This document shows positions 9,882-18,300 of a DNA stretch of 52,268 nt, piece after piece. Each line of letters starts with the position of its first letter. The first letter of the stretch is position 1. A program made the position numbers and the translations under genes. The notes under the pieces are model-generated. The model did no database searches. It saw only the letters and a list, made by a program, of their open reading frames with translations, and was not told the origin of the DNA. Location: assembly GCA_020850695.1 (NCBI GenBank), contig JADZEF010000393.1, positions 1-52,268 on the forward strand. Reading direction: 5' to 3'. Origin of the DNA: Planctomycetaceae bacterium (GTDB lineage: Bacteria; Planctomycetota; Planctomycetia; Planctomycetales; Planctomycetaceae).

Positions 9882-9903
9882 GCACGGGCACTCCTGCCCG
9901 TGC
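9882..9903. repeat. Short perfect hairpin
   Basis: GCACGGGCA and its complement flank CTCC, 20 bases after the ahcY stop. There is no U tract, so it is more likely part of a dispersed planctomycete spacer motif or an mRNA 3' stabiliser than the terminator itself. Confidence 0.5.
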
Positions 9904-9922
9904 GTCAGACTGCTGAATGTTG

Positions 9923-9957
9923 AAGGGACGGACTTGAGTGTTCGTCCCTTCTTTTTT
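9923..9957 (+). terminator. Rho-independent terminator after ahcY
   Basis: An 11-bp stem (AAGGGACGGAC pairing with GTTCGTCCCTT, one G-U pair) with loop TTGAGT is followed by CTTTTTT. On the opposite strand it lies just past the stop of the ComB-like gene, where AAAAAAG precedes the stem, so it may partly serve both convergent genes. Confidence 0.85.
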
Positions 9958-9978
9958 GCCTGATGCCGACGAGAGGTT

Positions 9979-10704
9979 TCAGTCGCGCCCCGCCGCAACG
10001 AAGGCCCCGTGCGTCAGCACAGGCACGCATTGGCTGACATCGAACGCAGCGGCAATTTCCACGTCGCCGACGAATCCCCGCTCGATCAACTCGCGACCCG
10101 ACGAACAAGCTCGAAGGCGCCGCGGGCGGTCAGAGGATCCCGCACGGAAGGCATCGCGTGCCGCCTCGGCTTCCGGCGACAGCGTCCCTGCGAGTCCATC
10201 GATCACGGCACCCGCCCCGATGAGGTCTTCCCACGCGGGGCGCAGGGTGTCGTCCGGCCAGCGTTCGCCGCCGCCAATGATTGCGACGGGACCGGGTTGC
10301 GTGCGGACGAACCGCGCGACTGCGGAGGCGTTCCGAAGACAAGCCGTCACAATGACGGCATGGCTGCGCGCCTTCACGCTCAGTGTCGCGCCGTTTCGAG
10401 AAGGGAGGACAAGACGCGTGCCAGCTTCGATGCCGACCAGCGACGTCGGAGAGAGCGAACGTCGGCCGGTCGTGCGGATGTCGGCGGCGAGGATGGCTCC
10501 TTGGGCTTCCGCGAATGCTGCTGCGGCGTCGTCACGCATTCGACACGGGAACACCACCGCTCCGTGAGAAGTGGCCACTTCGACTGCGGTGGAGAATGAA
10601 AAGACATCGACGATCACGATCACGCCGCAAGTCCCACTCACCGCATCCAGTCCGCGCTCACCCCACTCAAACCGGACGTCGTACGGGGATTGGTCTGTGA
10701 ACAT
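9979..10704 (-). CDS. ComB-like 2-phosphosulfolactate phosphatase family protein
   Basis: A 241-residue protein with the ComB signature: IVIVDVFSFSTAVEVA near the N-terminus, LPSRNGAT in the middle, and GGGERWPDDTLRPAWEDLIGAGAVID in the C-terminal half. ComB removes phosphate from 2-phosphosulfolactate in coenzyme M-type sulfonate synthesis, but many bacterial homologues lack the rest of that pathway and no ComA, ComC or ComDE gene is visible here, so the real substrate is open. The open frame continues far upstream across the nitrilase gene; ATG 10704 is chosen because homology starts there. Confidence 0.85.
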   Translation of the reverse strand: MFTDQSPYDVRFEWGERGLDAVSGTCGVIVIVDVFSFSTAVEVATSHGAVVFPCRMRDDAAAAFAEAQGAILAADIRTTGRRSLSPTSLVGIEAGTRLVLPSRNGATLSVKARSHAVIVTACLRNASAVARFVRTQPGPVAIIGGGERWPDDTLRPAWEDLIGAGAVIDGLAGTLSPEAEAARDAFRAGSSDRPRRLRACSSGRELIERGFVGDVEIAAAFDVSQCVPVLTHGAFVAAGRD

Positions 10705-10780
10705 GATGTGATCTCGCGGCACTGTGAGAGATTCGGCAGGGTTCGCGACGGTGAGACTTCCGAAGTATGACGTATCGTGG

Positions 10781-10808
10781 TCGACAGTGTCGCGAATTGC
10801 GGCATAAT
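10781..10808 (+). promoter_or_regulatory. Promoter of the nitrilase gene
   Basis: TCGACA (10781-10786), a 16-bp spacer and CATAAT (10803-10808). A start near 10815 places the first transcribed base downstream of the alternative start at 10777, which supports ATG 10864 with its GAGG box at 10853-10856. Confidence 0.5.
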
Positions 10809-10863
10809 GCTGTTGAGCGAGAGCGTCGCGATCTCTGATCTTCAAACCCGACGAGGATGGTCC

Positions 10864-11940
10864 ATGAGCGAGCACGGGACAACGGGCGGCGGCGAGGCTT
10901 CGGGGATTTCGCGGCGGCGCGTGCTGGCCGCGATGGCGGTCACGGCCGGGGCGCTCGCTCGGCCTGGTCGCGCGATGGCAGAGCCCTCTTCGACACCGCA
11001 GACGAAGTTCTCGATCCGTGTCGCGGCCGTGAGCTTCGCTCCGCCGTTTCATGATCATCGTACGAAGGGGGTCAATCTCGAGGCGGTCCGCGAGATGACA
11101 GCGAAGGTCGCGAAGGAGCGGCCGGACTTCATCTGTTATCCGGAAGCCTGTGCGTGCATCGGCGGCGGCTTCGACAAGGGGATCGAGACGGCGCCGGAAT
11201 TGGAACCCTTCGTCGCCGAGATGGGGAAGATCGCCCGCGAGTTCGACACCGCACTCGTCTTGCCGTTCCTCGAACGCTCGCAGGGGAAGGTTTACAACTC
11301 GGTTCCCATCGTCGATCGGCAGGGGAAGTTCGTCCTGGCGTACCACAAGAATTATCCGACCATCGGCGAGATGGAAGCGGGGATCACGCCGGGAACGGAA
11401 GCTCCCGTCGGCGAGTGCGACGGCGTGCGGGTGGGGGCGGCGGTGTGCTTCGACGCCAACTTCGATGAGCTGGCCGCACGGCTGGAGCAGCAGCGGGCGC
11501 GGCTTGTCTTCTGGCCGTCGATGTACTGGGGCGGACGGCTGCTTCAGCACTGGTCGACGCGGTACGGGTTCGCCCTGGTGGCCGCGTACGGGACCGAGAG
11601 TTCGATCGTCGACATGAACGGCCAGTTTCTCGCGAAGCGCGGGGCCGAGACGTTCAAGGTGCGGCAGAAGCTGCTGCCGCCGTGGGCTGTGGCCGACATC
11701 CGCATCAATCGCGAGCTCTATCACCTCGACAAGAATCAGAACCACTTCCCCGCCATGCAGGAAAAGTTCGGGCCCGATATCGACATCGAACTGTTCGAGC
11801 CCGAGGGGTACTTCCTGCTGTCGTCGAACCGGCCGGATCTGCCGGTCGAGCAGGTGGCGGCTGAATTCGGGCTGGAGACGTTGCGGGACTATCTGGCGCG
11901 GAGCGTGCGGATCCGCAATGAGAGGCTTAAGGCGACCTGA
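10864..11940 (+). CDS. Tat-exported carbon-nitrogen hydrolase (nitrilase superfamily)
   Basis: A 358-residue amidase/nitrilase-fold enzyme. The Glu-Lys-Cys catalytic triad is present: Glu in CYPEACAC, Lys in YHKNYPT and Cys in AAVCFDANF. The N-terminus has a twin-arginine signal (SRRRVLAAMAVTAGALARPG, cleavage near AMAEP), so it probably acts outside the cytoplasm, which is uncommon for the superfamily. The substrate is unknown. It is divergent from the ComB-like gene across about 160 bases that hold its promoter, and converges on the CoADR gene downstream. Confidence 0.88.
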   Translation: MSEHGTTGGGEASGISRRRVLAAMAVTAGALARPGRAMAEPSSTPQTKFSIRVAAVSFAPPFHDHRTKGVNLEAVREMTAKVAKERPDFICYPEACACIGGGFDKGIETAPELEPFVAEMGKIAREFDTALVLPFLERSQGKVYNSVPIVDRQGKFVLAYHKNYPTIGEMEAGITPGTEAPVGECDGVRVGAAVCFDANFDELAARLEQQRARLVFWPSMYWGGRLLQHWSTRYGFALVAAYGTESSIVDMNGQFLAKRGAETFKVRQKLLPPWAVADIRINRELYHLDKNQNHFPAMQEKFGPDIDIELFEPEGYFLLSSNRPDLPVEQVAAEFGLETLRDYLARSVRIRNERLKAT

Positions 11941-12024
11941 CGACCCGCCGGCGAAGGAAGACAACCTTTTGCGAAAGCGCATCGCTTGCGCCGGCGGATC
12001 TGTAGCACACGACCTCAATGCGGT

Positions 12025-13683
12025 TCAGTCCGGTTTCGTTGTCGGCCGCAACAACTGGAACGTGCGGTAGCCGCCGCTCAGGTTCACGACATCGCGGCCC
12101 GCCAGCAGCAGAATCCGCGTCGCCATATAGCCGCGCTGGCCCACCTGGCAGTACACGGCGATCCGGCGGTCGACCGGCAGTTCACCAATCCGCTGCCGGA
12201 GTTCATCGACGGGGACATTGACCGCCCCTGGCACATGGCCGGCCTCGAACTCCGTCGGCGTCCGCACATCGACCAGGGAAGGCCGCTCGGAAATCGGCAT
12301 CTTCAGAAACTCGTCGAAGTCGAGCTGCGGATGATCTCCGCGGAGCAATCCCGCTGCCACAAATCCGGCCATGTTGACCGGGTCCTTGGCCGATCCGTAT
12401 TGCGGGGCGTAGGCGAGCTCCATCTCCTCGAGGTCGTAGACGGTCATTCCCGCCTGGATCGCCACGGCCAGGACGTCAATCCGCTTGTCGACTCCTTCGC
12501 CTCCCACCGCTTCAGCCCCCAGGATGCGGCCAGTGTCCGGAGCGAACATCAGCTTGAGAGTGAGCGACTGAGCGCCCGGGTAATACCCCGCATGGTGGGC
12601 GGGATGGATGTAGACCTTTCGGTAGGCCTTCCCCGCACGACGAAGCGACTTCTCACTCATCCCGGTCATGGCCGCGGTCAGGCCGAACAGTCCGACAATG
12701 GCCGTCCCCTGCGTCCCGCGATAGCGCGAGTGGCGGCCGAACACGTTGTCCGCTGCAATCCGCCCCTGTCGGTTGGCGGGACCGGCGAGCGGGACCTGCG
12801 TGGCGTCGCCGGATACGAAATCGCGGACCTCGATGGCGTCCCCCACGGCGTAGATGCTCGGATCGGACGTCTGAAGGTGGTCATTCACCCGGATGCCGCC
12901 GCGCGGACCGACGTCCAGACCGGCTTCCGTCGCCAGCTTGTTCTCGGGCCGTACCCCCACGCCCAGAATGACCAGCTGGGCGACCAGCGTTCGCCCCGAC
13001 TTCAGCCGCACGGCCACGCCCCCCTCCACCGCATCGAATCGCTCGGCGGAGTCGGCAAGGATCAGCTGCACGCCCTTCTCCGCCAATTTCTCGGCAATCG
13101 GGGTCGTCATCTCTTGATCGAACGGGGGCATCACCTGATCCTGCAACTCGACGACGGTGGTTGACACGCCGCGATAAACGAGGTTTTCCACGAGTTCCAG
13201 TCCGATGAAGCCAGCGCCGACGACGACGGCGCTCCGGGCTCCGCCATCAACGACCGCCTTGATGCGATCGAGATCCTGCAGGTTGCGGAGCGTGTGGATG
13301 CCTGGCAGGTCGATTCCGGGAAGAGGGGGACGAATGGGAGCGGCCCCGGGCGCGAGAATGAGCTTGTCGTACGACTCGCGATAGACGCGGCCGCTCGCCA
13401 GGTCGCGAATGACGACGGCCTTCCCCTCGCGGTCGATCGACTCGACCGACGACCGCACACGCACGTCGAGGTTGTATCGCGTCCGCAGCCGCTCGGGCGT
13501 CACCACGAGCAGCTTCGCACGGTCAGGAATGACCTCGCCGACGTGATAGGGCAGGCCGCAGTTGGCGAACGAGACGTCCGGCCCACGCTCGATCAGAACG
13601 ATCTCCGCGTCCTCGGACAGCCTGCGGGCGCGGGTCGCGGCCGATGCGCCTCCGGCGACTCCTCCAACAATGACGAGTTTCAT
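12025..13683 (-). CDS. CoA-disulfide reductase with C-terminal rhodanese domain
   Basis: A 552-residue two-domain protein. Residues 1-440 form a pyridine-nucleotide disulfide oxidoreductase: FAD loop VGGVAGGASAA, single active Cys42 in SFANCGLPYH as in CoA-disulfide or persulfide reductases, NAD(P) loop VVGAGFIGLE, and SIYAVGDAIEV. Residues about 460-545 are a rhodanese domain with active Cys512 in VYCQVGQRG. Such CoADR-Rhd fusions reduce CoA persulfides or polysulfides with NAD(P)H. It is the last gene of an ArsR-rhodanese-CoADR unit, which supports a role in sulfane-sulfur detoxification. Confidence 0.93.
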   Translation of the reverse strand: MKLVIVGGVAGGASAATRARRLSEDAEIVLIERGPDVSFANCGLPYHVGEVIPDRAKLLVVTPERLRTRYNLDVRVRSSVESIDREGKAVVIRDLASGRVYRESYDKLILAPGAAPIRPPLPGIDLPGIHTLRNLQDLDRIKAVVDGGARSAVVVGAGFIGLELVENLVYRGVSTTVVELQDQVMPPFDQEMTTPIAEKLAEKGVQLILADSAERFDAVEGGVAVRLKSGRTLVAQLVILGVGVRPENKLATEAGLDVGPRGGIRVNDHLQTSDPSIYAVGDAIEVRDFVSGDATQVPLAGPANRQGRIAADNVFGRHSRYRGTQGTAIVGLFGLTAAMTGMSEKSLRRAGKAYRKVYIHPAHHAGYYPGAQSLTLKLMFAPDTGRILGAEAVGGEGVDKRIDVLAVAIQAGMTVYDLEEMELAYAPQYGSAKDPVNMAGFVAAGLLRGDHPQLDFDEFLKMPISERPSLVDVRTPTEFEAGHVPGAVNVPVDELRQRIGELPVDRRIAVYCQVGQRGYMATRILLLAGRDVVNLSGGYRTFQLLRPTTKPD

Positions 13684-13766
13684 GGGCGAGTTCTCCCGAT
13701 CGGGGCAGAAAAGATGGCAGGCGATTCTTCAGTCAGCGCGAGGTTTTTCCGAAGACGGGACGGCGG

Positions 13767-14294
13767 TCAAGACGTGGGGCATTGATTCCACGGCATCCGG
13801 CTCAGCAACATCGCCATCCCGCAGGTGTCGGTGATTCCGGCGAAGACGAGGCCGGCGCCGACGAATGCCGACAGCCCGATCCATCCCGGATGGACGAACG
13901 CGCCAAAGGCCGCGCCCACCAGCACCAGGAAGCCCGCCGCGATGCGAACCTGGCGTTCGAGGGAGATGGCCTTCCGACCGCGAACCACCGGCAAGCCCGC
14001 CTGCTCCCAGGCCGTGGTTCCCCCCTCCACATTCACGACGTCGGCGAGGCCCGACGCCAGCAGCTTTTCGCACGCCTGCCGGCCGCGCGACCCGGACTTG
14101 CAGATGACATAGACGGGACGTCCCGCAGCGGCCCCTTTGATCGCTTCCGGATCGAGACGATCCAGCGGCACATTCCGGGCGTTCGCGGCATGGATCTCGC
14201 GAAACTCGACGGGCGTGCGGACGTCGATCAATTCGATGACCTGACCCTGTCCAATGGACTCCGACAACTCACGGGGGGAAATCGTGCGACTCAT
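13767..14294 (-). CDS. Rhodanese domain protein with C-terminal DUF2892 membrane region
   Basis: A 175-residue protein. Residues 1-105 are a rhodanese domain (LIDVRTPVEFREIH, active Cys65 in VICKSGSRG, GGTTAWEQAGLPV). Residues 115-165 are a DUF2892-type hairpin of two membrane spans (IAAGFLVLVGAAFGAF and WIGLSAFVGAGLVFAG) that would anchor the sulfurtransferase to the inner membrane. ATG 14294 has AAGGAG eight bases upstream; the longer frame runs back into arsR. It lies between arsR and the CoADR-Rhd gene, and an operator-like sequence precedes it. It probably hands sulfane sulfur to the downstream reductase. Confidence 0.9.
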   Translation of the reverse strand: MSRTISPRELSESIGQGQVIELIDVRTPVEFREIHAANARNVPLDRLDPEAIKGAAAGRPVYVICKSGSRGRQACEKLLASGLADVVNVEGGTTAWEQAGLPVVRGRKAISLERQVRIAAGFLVLVGAAFGAFVHPGWIGLSAFVGAGLVFAGITDTCGMAMLLSRMPWNQCPTS

Positions 14295-14328
14295 GGACCG
14301 CTCCTTGTTTCGGCGTGGACAGTTTGAT

Positions 14329-14347
14329 ACTTCGGAAACCGTAGAAC
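14329..14347. promoter_or_regulatory. Operator-like copy B, upstream of the rhodanese gene
   Basis: This 19-base segment matches copy A at 14730-14748 in 15 of 19 positions, including an identical TTCGGAAAC core and GAAC end. It lies in the 70-base gap between arsR and the rhodanese gene, 35 bases before the rhodanese ATG. Its -35/-10 match is poorer than that of copy A. Confidence 0.55.
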
Positions 14348-14364
14348 CAATGAGGCAAAAAAAA

Positions 14365-14685
14365 TCAGGCCGAGATCGGCTCTGCACCGAATCGACGCTC
14401 GACACAGCTCATGATTTCGGCGAGGTGCGGCTCGGCGATCTGGTAATAGACGTGCCGTCCCTCTTTGACGCTGGTGAGAAATCCGCACCTCTGCATCAGT
14501 CGCAGGTGGTCGGAGGTCATGGGCATCGGCAGTTCACAGGCTTCCGCGAGTTCTCCCACGGTGAAATCCCGCTGCAGAAGCATCTGAACCATCCGCAAGC
14601 GATGCGGATGGGCGAGCGTCTTGAGACATTCGGCCGCGTCGCGCAAGGCGTCCAGGTTTGTGAGTCGCAGAGGTTTGGCTTTCAT
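14365..14685 (-). CDS. ArsR-family transcriptional regulator
   Basis: A 106-residue winged-helix repressor. LKTLAHPHRLRMVQMLL is the typical ArsR opening, FTVGELAEACELP...TSDHLRLMQRCGFL the recognition helix region, and VKEGRHVYYQI the wing. The classical arsenic site ELCVCDL is absent; cysteines lie at 20, 50, 67 and 94, so a Cys20/Cys94 or Cys50/Cys67 sulfur switch is conceivable. Gene order with rhodanese and CoADR-Rhd suggests it senses persulfide or a related thiol stress. I chose ATG 14685 because the promoter at 14727-14754 would start transcription near 14720, making the GTG at 14721 unlikely. Confidence 0.88.
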   Translation of the reverse strand: MKAKPLRLTNLDALRDAAECLKTLAHPHRLRMVQMLLQRDFTVGELAEACELPMPMTSDHLRLMQRCGFLTSVKEGRHVYYQIAEPHLAEIMSCVERRFGAEPISA

Positions 14686-14726
14686 TCGATTTCCACTCGA
14701 TTCCGATTTCCGACCGCCCACATTTC

Positions 14727-14754
14727 ATTATTTCGGAAACTATCGAACTGTCAA
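14727..14754 (-). promoter_or_regulatory. arsR promoter overlapped by operator-like copy A
   Basis: On the minus strand, a perfect TTGACA (14749-14754), a 16-bp spacer and AATAAT (14727-14732). The operator-like 19-mer (14730-14748) fills the spacer and touches the -10, where a bound repressor would block polymerase. The same 19-mer recurs before the rhodanese gene. Confidence 0.65.
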
Positions 14755-14903
14755 GCGTGAATTCTTGAAAGATTCGTGTGACGCGGTCCCACCTGACAAA
14801 ATGTGGCGTCGAACAAACGGGAGACTCTTTCACCCTTCGAACGACCTTCCCTGCGAGATCATCGGCCTGACCGGCCTGCACGCCGTTCATCGAGAGTGGG
14901 AAG

Positions 14904-14934
14904 CGAAAACGCCCGGCCGCAATGCCGTCGGGCG
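14904..14934 (-). terminator. Terminator after second DUF1501 gene
   Basis: On the minus strand the arms CGCCCG and CGGGCG (14929-14934 and 14910-14915) enclose 13 bases and are followed by TTTTCG, about 35 bases past the DUF1501 stop. Confidence 0.65.
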
Positions 14935-14967
14935 ACTTCCATTTTGCGGGGACCTGCGAACGGGAGA

Positions 14968-16308
14968 TTATGCGAGAAGTTCGCTGATCGGGCGGCTCGA
15001 TTCAGGGAGGATCGTCACCGGACGCTCGTTGACGTCGCGAATGAAGGAGTGCGGGTCGATCCCCAGGGCCTGGTACATCGTGTGGATGACATCGAGGTAG
15101 TGGATCGGACGCGTGGCGGCCGAGTCGCCGATCTTGTCGGTCGTTCCGATGGCTTGTCCGACCTTGAGTCCGCCGCCGGCGAGGATCGCGCTGTTGACCC
15201 GCGGCCAGTGGTCGCGGCCGGCGTCCTTATTGATCTTGGGGGTTCGGCCGAATTCGCCCCACACCATGACCAGCACGTCCTTGTCGAGGCCGCGGTCGTA
15301 GATGTCGTTGATGAGGGCGGCGATGCCCTGGTCGAACGTCGGGCACTGCTGACGCATCGTCTTGAAGTGGTTGCCGTGCGTATCCCAGAAACCGTATGCC
15401 ACCGTCACGCACCGCACCCCCGCTTCGACCAGACGGCGGGCAATGAGGAGTTGATCGTTCCAAAGGGGGCCGCCGTCGCCGAGATGCTTGGGAGAACCCT
15501 TGCCGTACTTCTCGCGCAGCGCCGGGTCTTCCTTCTCGACGTCGAGCGCTTCGACCAGGCGGCTGGACGTGAGGACGTCGAAGGCCCGCTGGTAGCTGAC
15601 GTCCATCGCCTCGACCATCAGCGTGTCGACGTGGCGGCGGAAGGCGTCGACCTGCTGGAGCAGTCGCTGCCGGTCGGTGAACTGGCTGGGGGAGACGAAC
15701 CGCAGCTTCATGCTGGCGAGGTCTTCCCCATCGGCCCGCACCGCGGAGACCGTCCGCCCCAGGTAGCCCGAGTCGGGGCTGTTGTACGGCTTGTGCTGCA
15801 TCGTTGGGAAGAGATCGACGAACGGCGGAGTGATGGGGTTGGCGGGGCCCATGACTTTGGCGATGACCGACCCGCAGTGCGGGCGGCCGTCGCGCTTCGT
15901 CTCGTTCATCCCGTAACCGGTGAGCGTGTGGAAGCTCGAATGCTCGTCGCGCAGGCCGATGATCGACCGCAGCACCGCGGTGCGGTGGGCGGATTGCGCC
16001 AGCTTGGGGAGGATCTCGCAGAACTCCATTCCCTCGACGCTGGTCGCGATCGGGTGGAACTCGCCGCGGATTTCCTTCGGCGCGTCGGGTTTGAGATCGA
16101 CCGTGTCCTGGTGGGAGATGCCGCCCGTCAGATAGACGTTGATAACCGCTTTGCGGGAGTTAGCGTGAGACGCCGATTTTTCTGCCCGCAACAGTTGCGG
16201 GAACGTCAGGCCGGCGGCCGCCACGCCGCCAATCTGGAGGAATGAACGCCGAGAGAGTCCATCACAGAAGGCCTTCCGACCGGATTTTCCGAATTCCAGG
16301 GTCAGCAT
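14968..16308 (-). CDS. DUF1501 protein, Tat-exported
   Basis: A 446-residue DUF1501 protein, paralogous to the one at 4595-5905. Tat signal SRRSFLQIGGVAAAGLTFPQ is followed by AEKSA. Family blocks are VINVYLTGGISHQDTVDLKP, DEHSSFHTLTGY, AYGFWDTHGNHF, VMVWGEFGRTPK and GRDHWPR. ATG 16308 (MLTLEFG) fits the family start; the longer frame to 16596 runs through a hairpin and is rejected. As with the first copy, no DUF1549/DUF1553 partner is adjacent. Confidence 0.93.
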   Translation of the reverse strand: MLTLEFGKSGRKAFCDGLSRRSFLQIGGVAAAGLTFPQLLRAEKSASHANSRKAVINVYLTGGISHQDTVDLKPDAPKEIRGEFHPIATSVEGMEFCEILPKLAQSAHRTAVLRSIIGLRDEHSSFHTLTGYGMNETKRDGRPHCGSVIAKVMGPANPITPPFVDLFPTMQHKPYNSPDSGYLGRTVSAVRADGEDLASMKLRFVSPSQFTDRQRLLQQVDAFRRHVDTLMVEAMDVSYQRAFDVLTSSRLVEALDVEKEDPALREKYGKGSPKHLGDGGPLWNDQLLIARRLVEAGVRCVTVAYGFWDTHGNHFKTMRQQCPTFDQGIAALINDIYDRGLDKDVLVMVWGEFGRTPKINKDAGRDHWPRVNSAILAGGGLKVGQAIGTTDKIGDSAATRPIHYLDVIHTMYQALGIDPHSFIRDVNERPVTILPESSRPISELLA

Positions 16309-16454
16309 GGATGGGATCCCGCGAAGTGCTTGAAGCCGAAATGCCTGAAGCGGACGGACGCGAAAGCTGGACGCCACGAACACATCAACAGGATTGTATC
16401 GGCCAATAGCGGTCCATCCAACAGTCTGTCGAGAGGCGATCGACGCGCAACAAA

Positions 16455-16508
16455 CAACCGGCGGAGGGACGATCGAATCGGTCGATTCGATCGATCCCGC
16501 GCCGGTTG
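16455..16508. terminator. Nested long inverted repeat, terminator-like
   Basis: Outer arms CAACCGGCG / CGCCGGTTG (16455-16463, 16500-16508), middle GGGA / TCCC, and inner arms CGATCGAATCG / CGATTCGATCG (16470-16480, 16483-16493) around a 2-base centre make a nearly continuous stem of 24 pairs. It lies 72 bases past the PA2169-family stop on the minus strand, with TTTGTTG beyond it, and before the DUF1501 gene. Confidence 0.6.
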
Positions 16509-16579
16509 AGTGGGCCGATCCAAATTGTAATGAAGATGGATCGTTTCGCATGTCCGATGCCGGGCTTGTTCGGCCAGGC

Positions 16580-17047
16580 TCACTCGGCGAACTCATCGCG
16601 GAGCGTGCGGATACGGTCGTGGGCCGCCTTCACCTGCGAGAACTGCCGCAGCAGGACCTCGTTGATGGCGCTTCCCGGATTGTCCTTCAGCGCCTTTTCG
16701 TAGGCTTCCTTGATCTGGTCTTCGCCGCGTTCGGCTTCGGCCAGGATGCTGTAGGTGTTGTCCGAGACAAGGCTTTCACGGATATCCATCCAGATGCGGT
16801 GGAGTGAAGCCGCAAACGACCCGGAGCGTTCCGGCGTCTCGGCGTTCGTCTCCAGCAAGCGAGCGAGTTCATCGGCCTGGGCCTGGCGCTGCATGGCGAG
16901 CGTCTGGCACAACGAACCGATGGTCACGTCGTCGAGCTTTTCGGCGGCCTCGCGGAAGCCGTCGCGGCTATCGATATTGAGGGTCAAAAGCTCCTGGACG
17001 GTTTCCGTGGTTTTCTCATCGAGATGATGAAGCGTTTCGACGGTCAT
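16580..17047 (-). CDS. PA2169-family (DUF2383) four-helix-bundle protein
   Basis: A 155-residue all-alpha protein: MTVETLHHLDEKTTETVQELLTLNIDSRDGF at the start, EAERGEDQIKEAYEKAL in the third helix and VKAAHDRIRTLRDE at the end match the PA2169/DUF2383 pattern, a ferritin-like four-helix bundle of unknown function that is often linked with stress genes. AGGAG ends eight bases upstream of ATG 17047, which settles the start against the longer frame to 17365. It is divergent from the hemerythrin-like gene across a 740-base spacer. Confidence 0.85.
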   Translation of the reverse strand: MTVETLHHLDEKTTETVQELLTLNIDSRDGFREAAEKLDDVTIGSLCQTLAMQRQAQADELARLLETNAETPERSGSFAASLHRIWMDIRESLVSDNTYSILAEAERGEDQIKEAYEKALKDNPGSAINEVLLRQFSQVKAAHDRIRTLRDEFAE

Positions 17048-17789
17048 GGCACTCTCCTGAAATGGGAAATAAGCGAAGCGGCGCTCGTCCGGCTTCTGAT
17101 TTGCTTTCGGAACCGCATTCGTGGCTCCGCGCCGAAACGATAATGCAATCACCGTGCCAACGATCGCCGGCTGATCCCCTTCCGATCCGAACTGAGGCGT
17201 CCCCCGCACTCGGAAGTCCCACATTTTTTGCGGGAAAACCCACATCTTCGGTGGGTCGTGTTGCCAGTCGTCTTCCCGAGGCCGCTCGTGTTCCTGGGGT
17301 GGAGCCGACCTGCGCGTTGTTTGCTGCTTCGTGACAGCCGATCTGTCATCGCGCGAATCAAACACTCAGGATCCCCGCGGTTGCCCCAAGCCGCATTCTG
17401 CCGATTATGGGCAGGGAAGTCGGTGCTTCAAACCTGTCCCCCCGGCGGCTTGGAGTCTCCGGTCAATGCATGCTGTATCCCGCGGGACCAAGTTTCGAAA
17501 CCGCTGTCGAATTCAACGATATCGGTCGGCGGCATTCTTGTGTGCCACTTGCGCGGACTGGCGGAACCGTCACCAGGTTGACCGGTGCGCCCGATCCTGA
17601 GGCGGACGGAAATCTTTGTCGTCGAAAGAGTTTGCGGCAGGCAATAGCAGTTTGGCACGCCGTCTGCGTATCAACAGAAACGAATTTCTGGGACCGCCCA
17701 CTCAGCCGTCCCGACTGCGGGACTCCTTTGCGAGCCGCCTCTTGCGAGTTTCAGCCATCGATCGACTTTTATGAAGAAGGAATGAGATT
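17048..17789. other. Gene-poor divergent spacer
   Basis: I find no credible gene in these 742 bases between two divergent helical-bundle genes. Overlapping short frames on both strands lack family features. Two small hairpins stand near 17217-17256, one with arms ACCCAC / GTGGGT (17238-17243, 17251-17256). The size leaves room for long leaders or a small RNA, but nothing specific is visible. Confidence 0.4.
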
Positions 17790-18239
17790 ATGAAGAGCTC
17801 ACACACGGAAGAACGGATTTCGCTAGGGCTCGATCTGGTTCAGTGGGAATATCTGCTGCTCGGCGAGCTACGCGAGTTGATCGCCGACCCGCCGACCGAG
17901 TTGACGCGGCGTGCCCTCGCGATGGTGCTTGACGCCTTGTTCGATCTGCTCCCCGCCCGCTTCGACAGCGAGGAGCACGGTGGATACCTCACCGATGTGA
18001 CAGGGCGATTTCCGCACTGGCAGGACCAGGTCGACGCGCTGCGAGTCGAGCACGGTCTGCTTTACGAGGAACTTCGCGACTTGCGGTCCTCCGTGGAGGA
18101 TCCCGAAATGGTCCGAAAGCACTCCGCTCGCCTTCTGTCCGCAACGGAAGATTGGATGGACCGCGTGAGGACGCATGAACGCGAAGAGCGCCGGCTGCAA
18201 CAGATCGCCACCAATCTCACCGTAGGTGTCGGCGATTGA
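17790..18239 (+). CDS. Hemerythrin-like (HHE) helical protein
   Basis: A 149-residue helical protein. The pattern FDSEEHGGYL...P.W...V..LR.EHGLLYEEL and the final THEREERRLQQ match the spacing of hemerythrin-like HHE domains, which bind a di-iron centre and sense or store O2. The usual HF before the EE pair is RF here, so one iron ligand may be missing and metal binding is not assured. It is the first gene on the plus strand after a long spacer, and a hairpin terminator lies 62 bases after its stop. Confidence 0.65.
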   Translation: MKSSHTEERISLGLDLVQWEYLLLGELRELIADPPTELTRRALAMVLDALFDLLPARFDSEEHGGYLTDVTGRFPHWQDQVDALRVEHGLLYEELRDLRSSVEDPEMVRKHSARLLSATEDWMDRVRTHEREERRLQQIATNLTVGVGD

Positions 18240-18300
18240 ATCGACACTGAATTGAACAAGGGCTTCAGTGCCGTCCAAAAGCGGGCGTCGAAACGGAAGA

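Noticed and set aside
10705..12018. A long minus-strand frame extending the ComB-like gene across the nitrilase gene
   Set aside because: Its upstream part is the complement of the nitrilase, which has a complete triad and its own promoter; ComB homology begins only at 10704.
17331..17793. Several short plus-strand frames in the 740-base spacer
   Set aside because: They overlap each other in three frames, lack ribosome sites and show no domain or consistent codon use.
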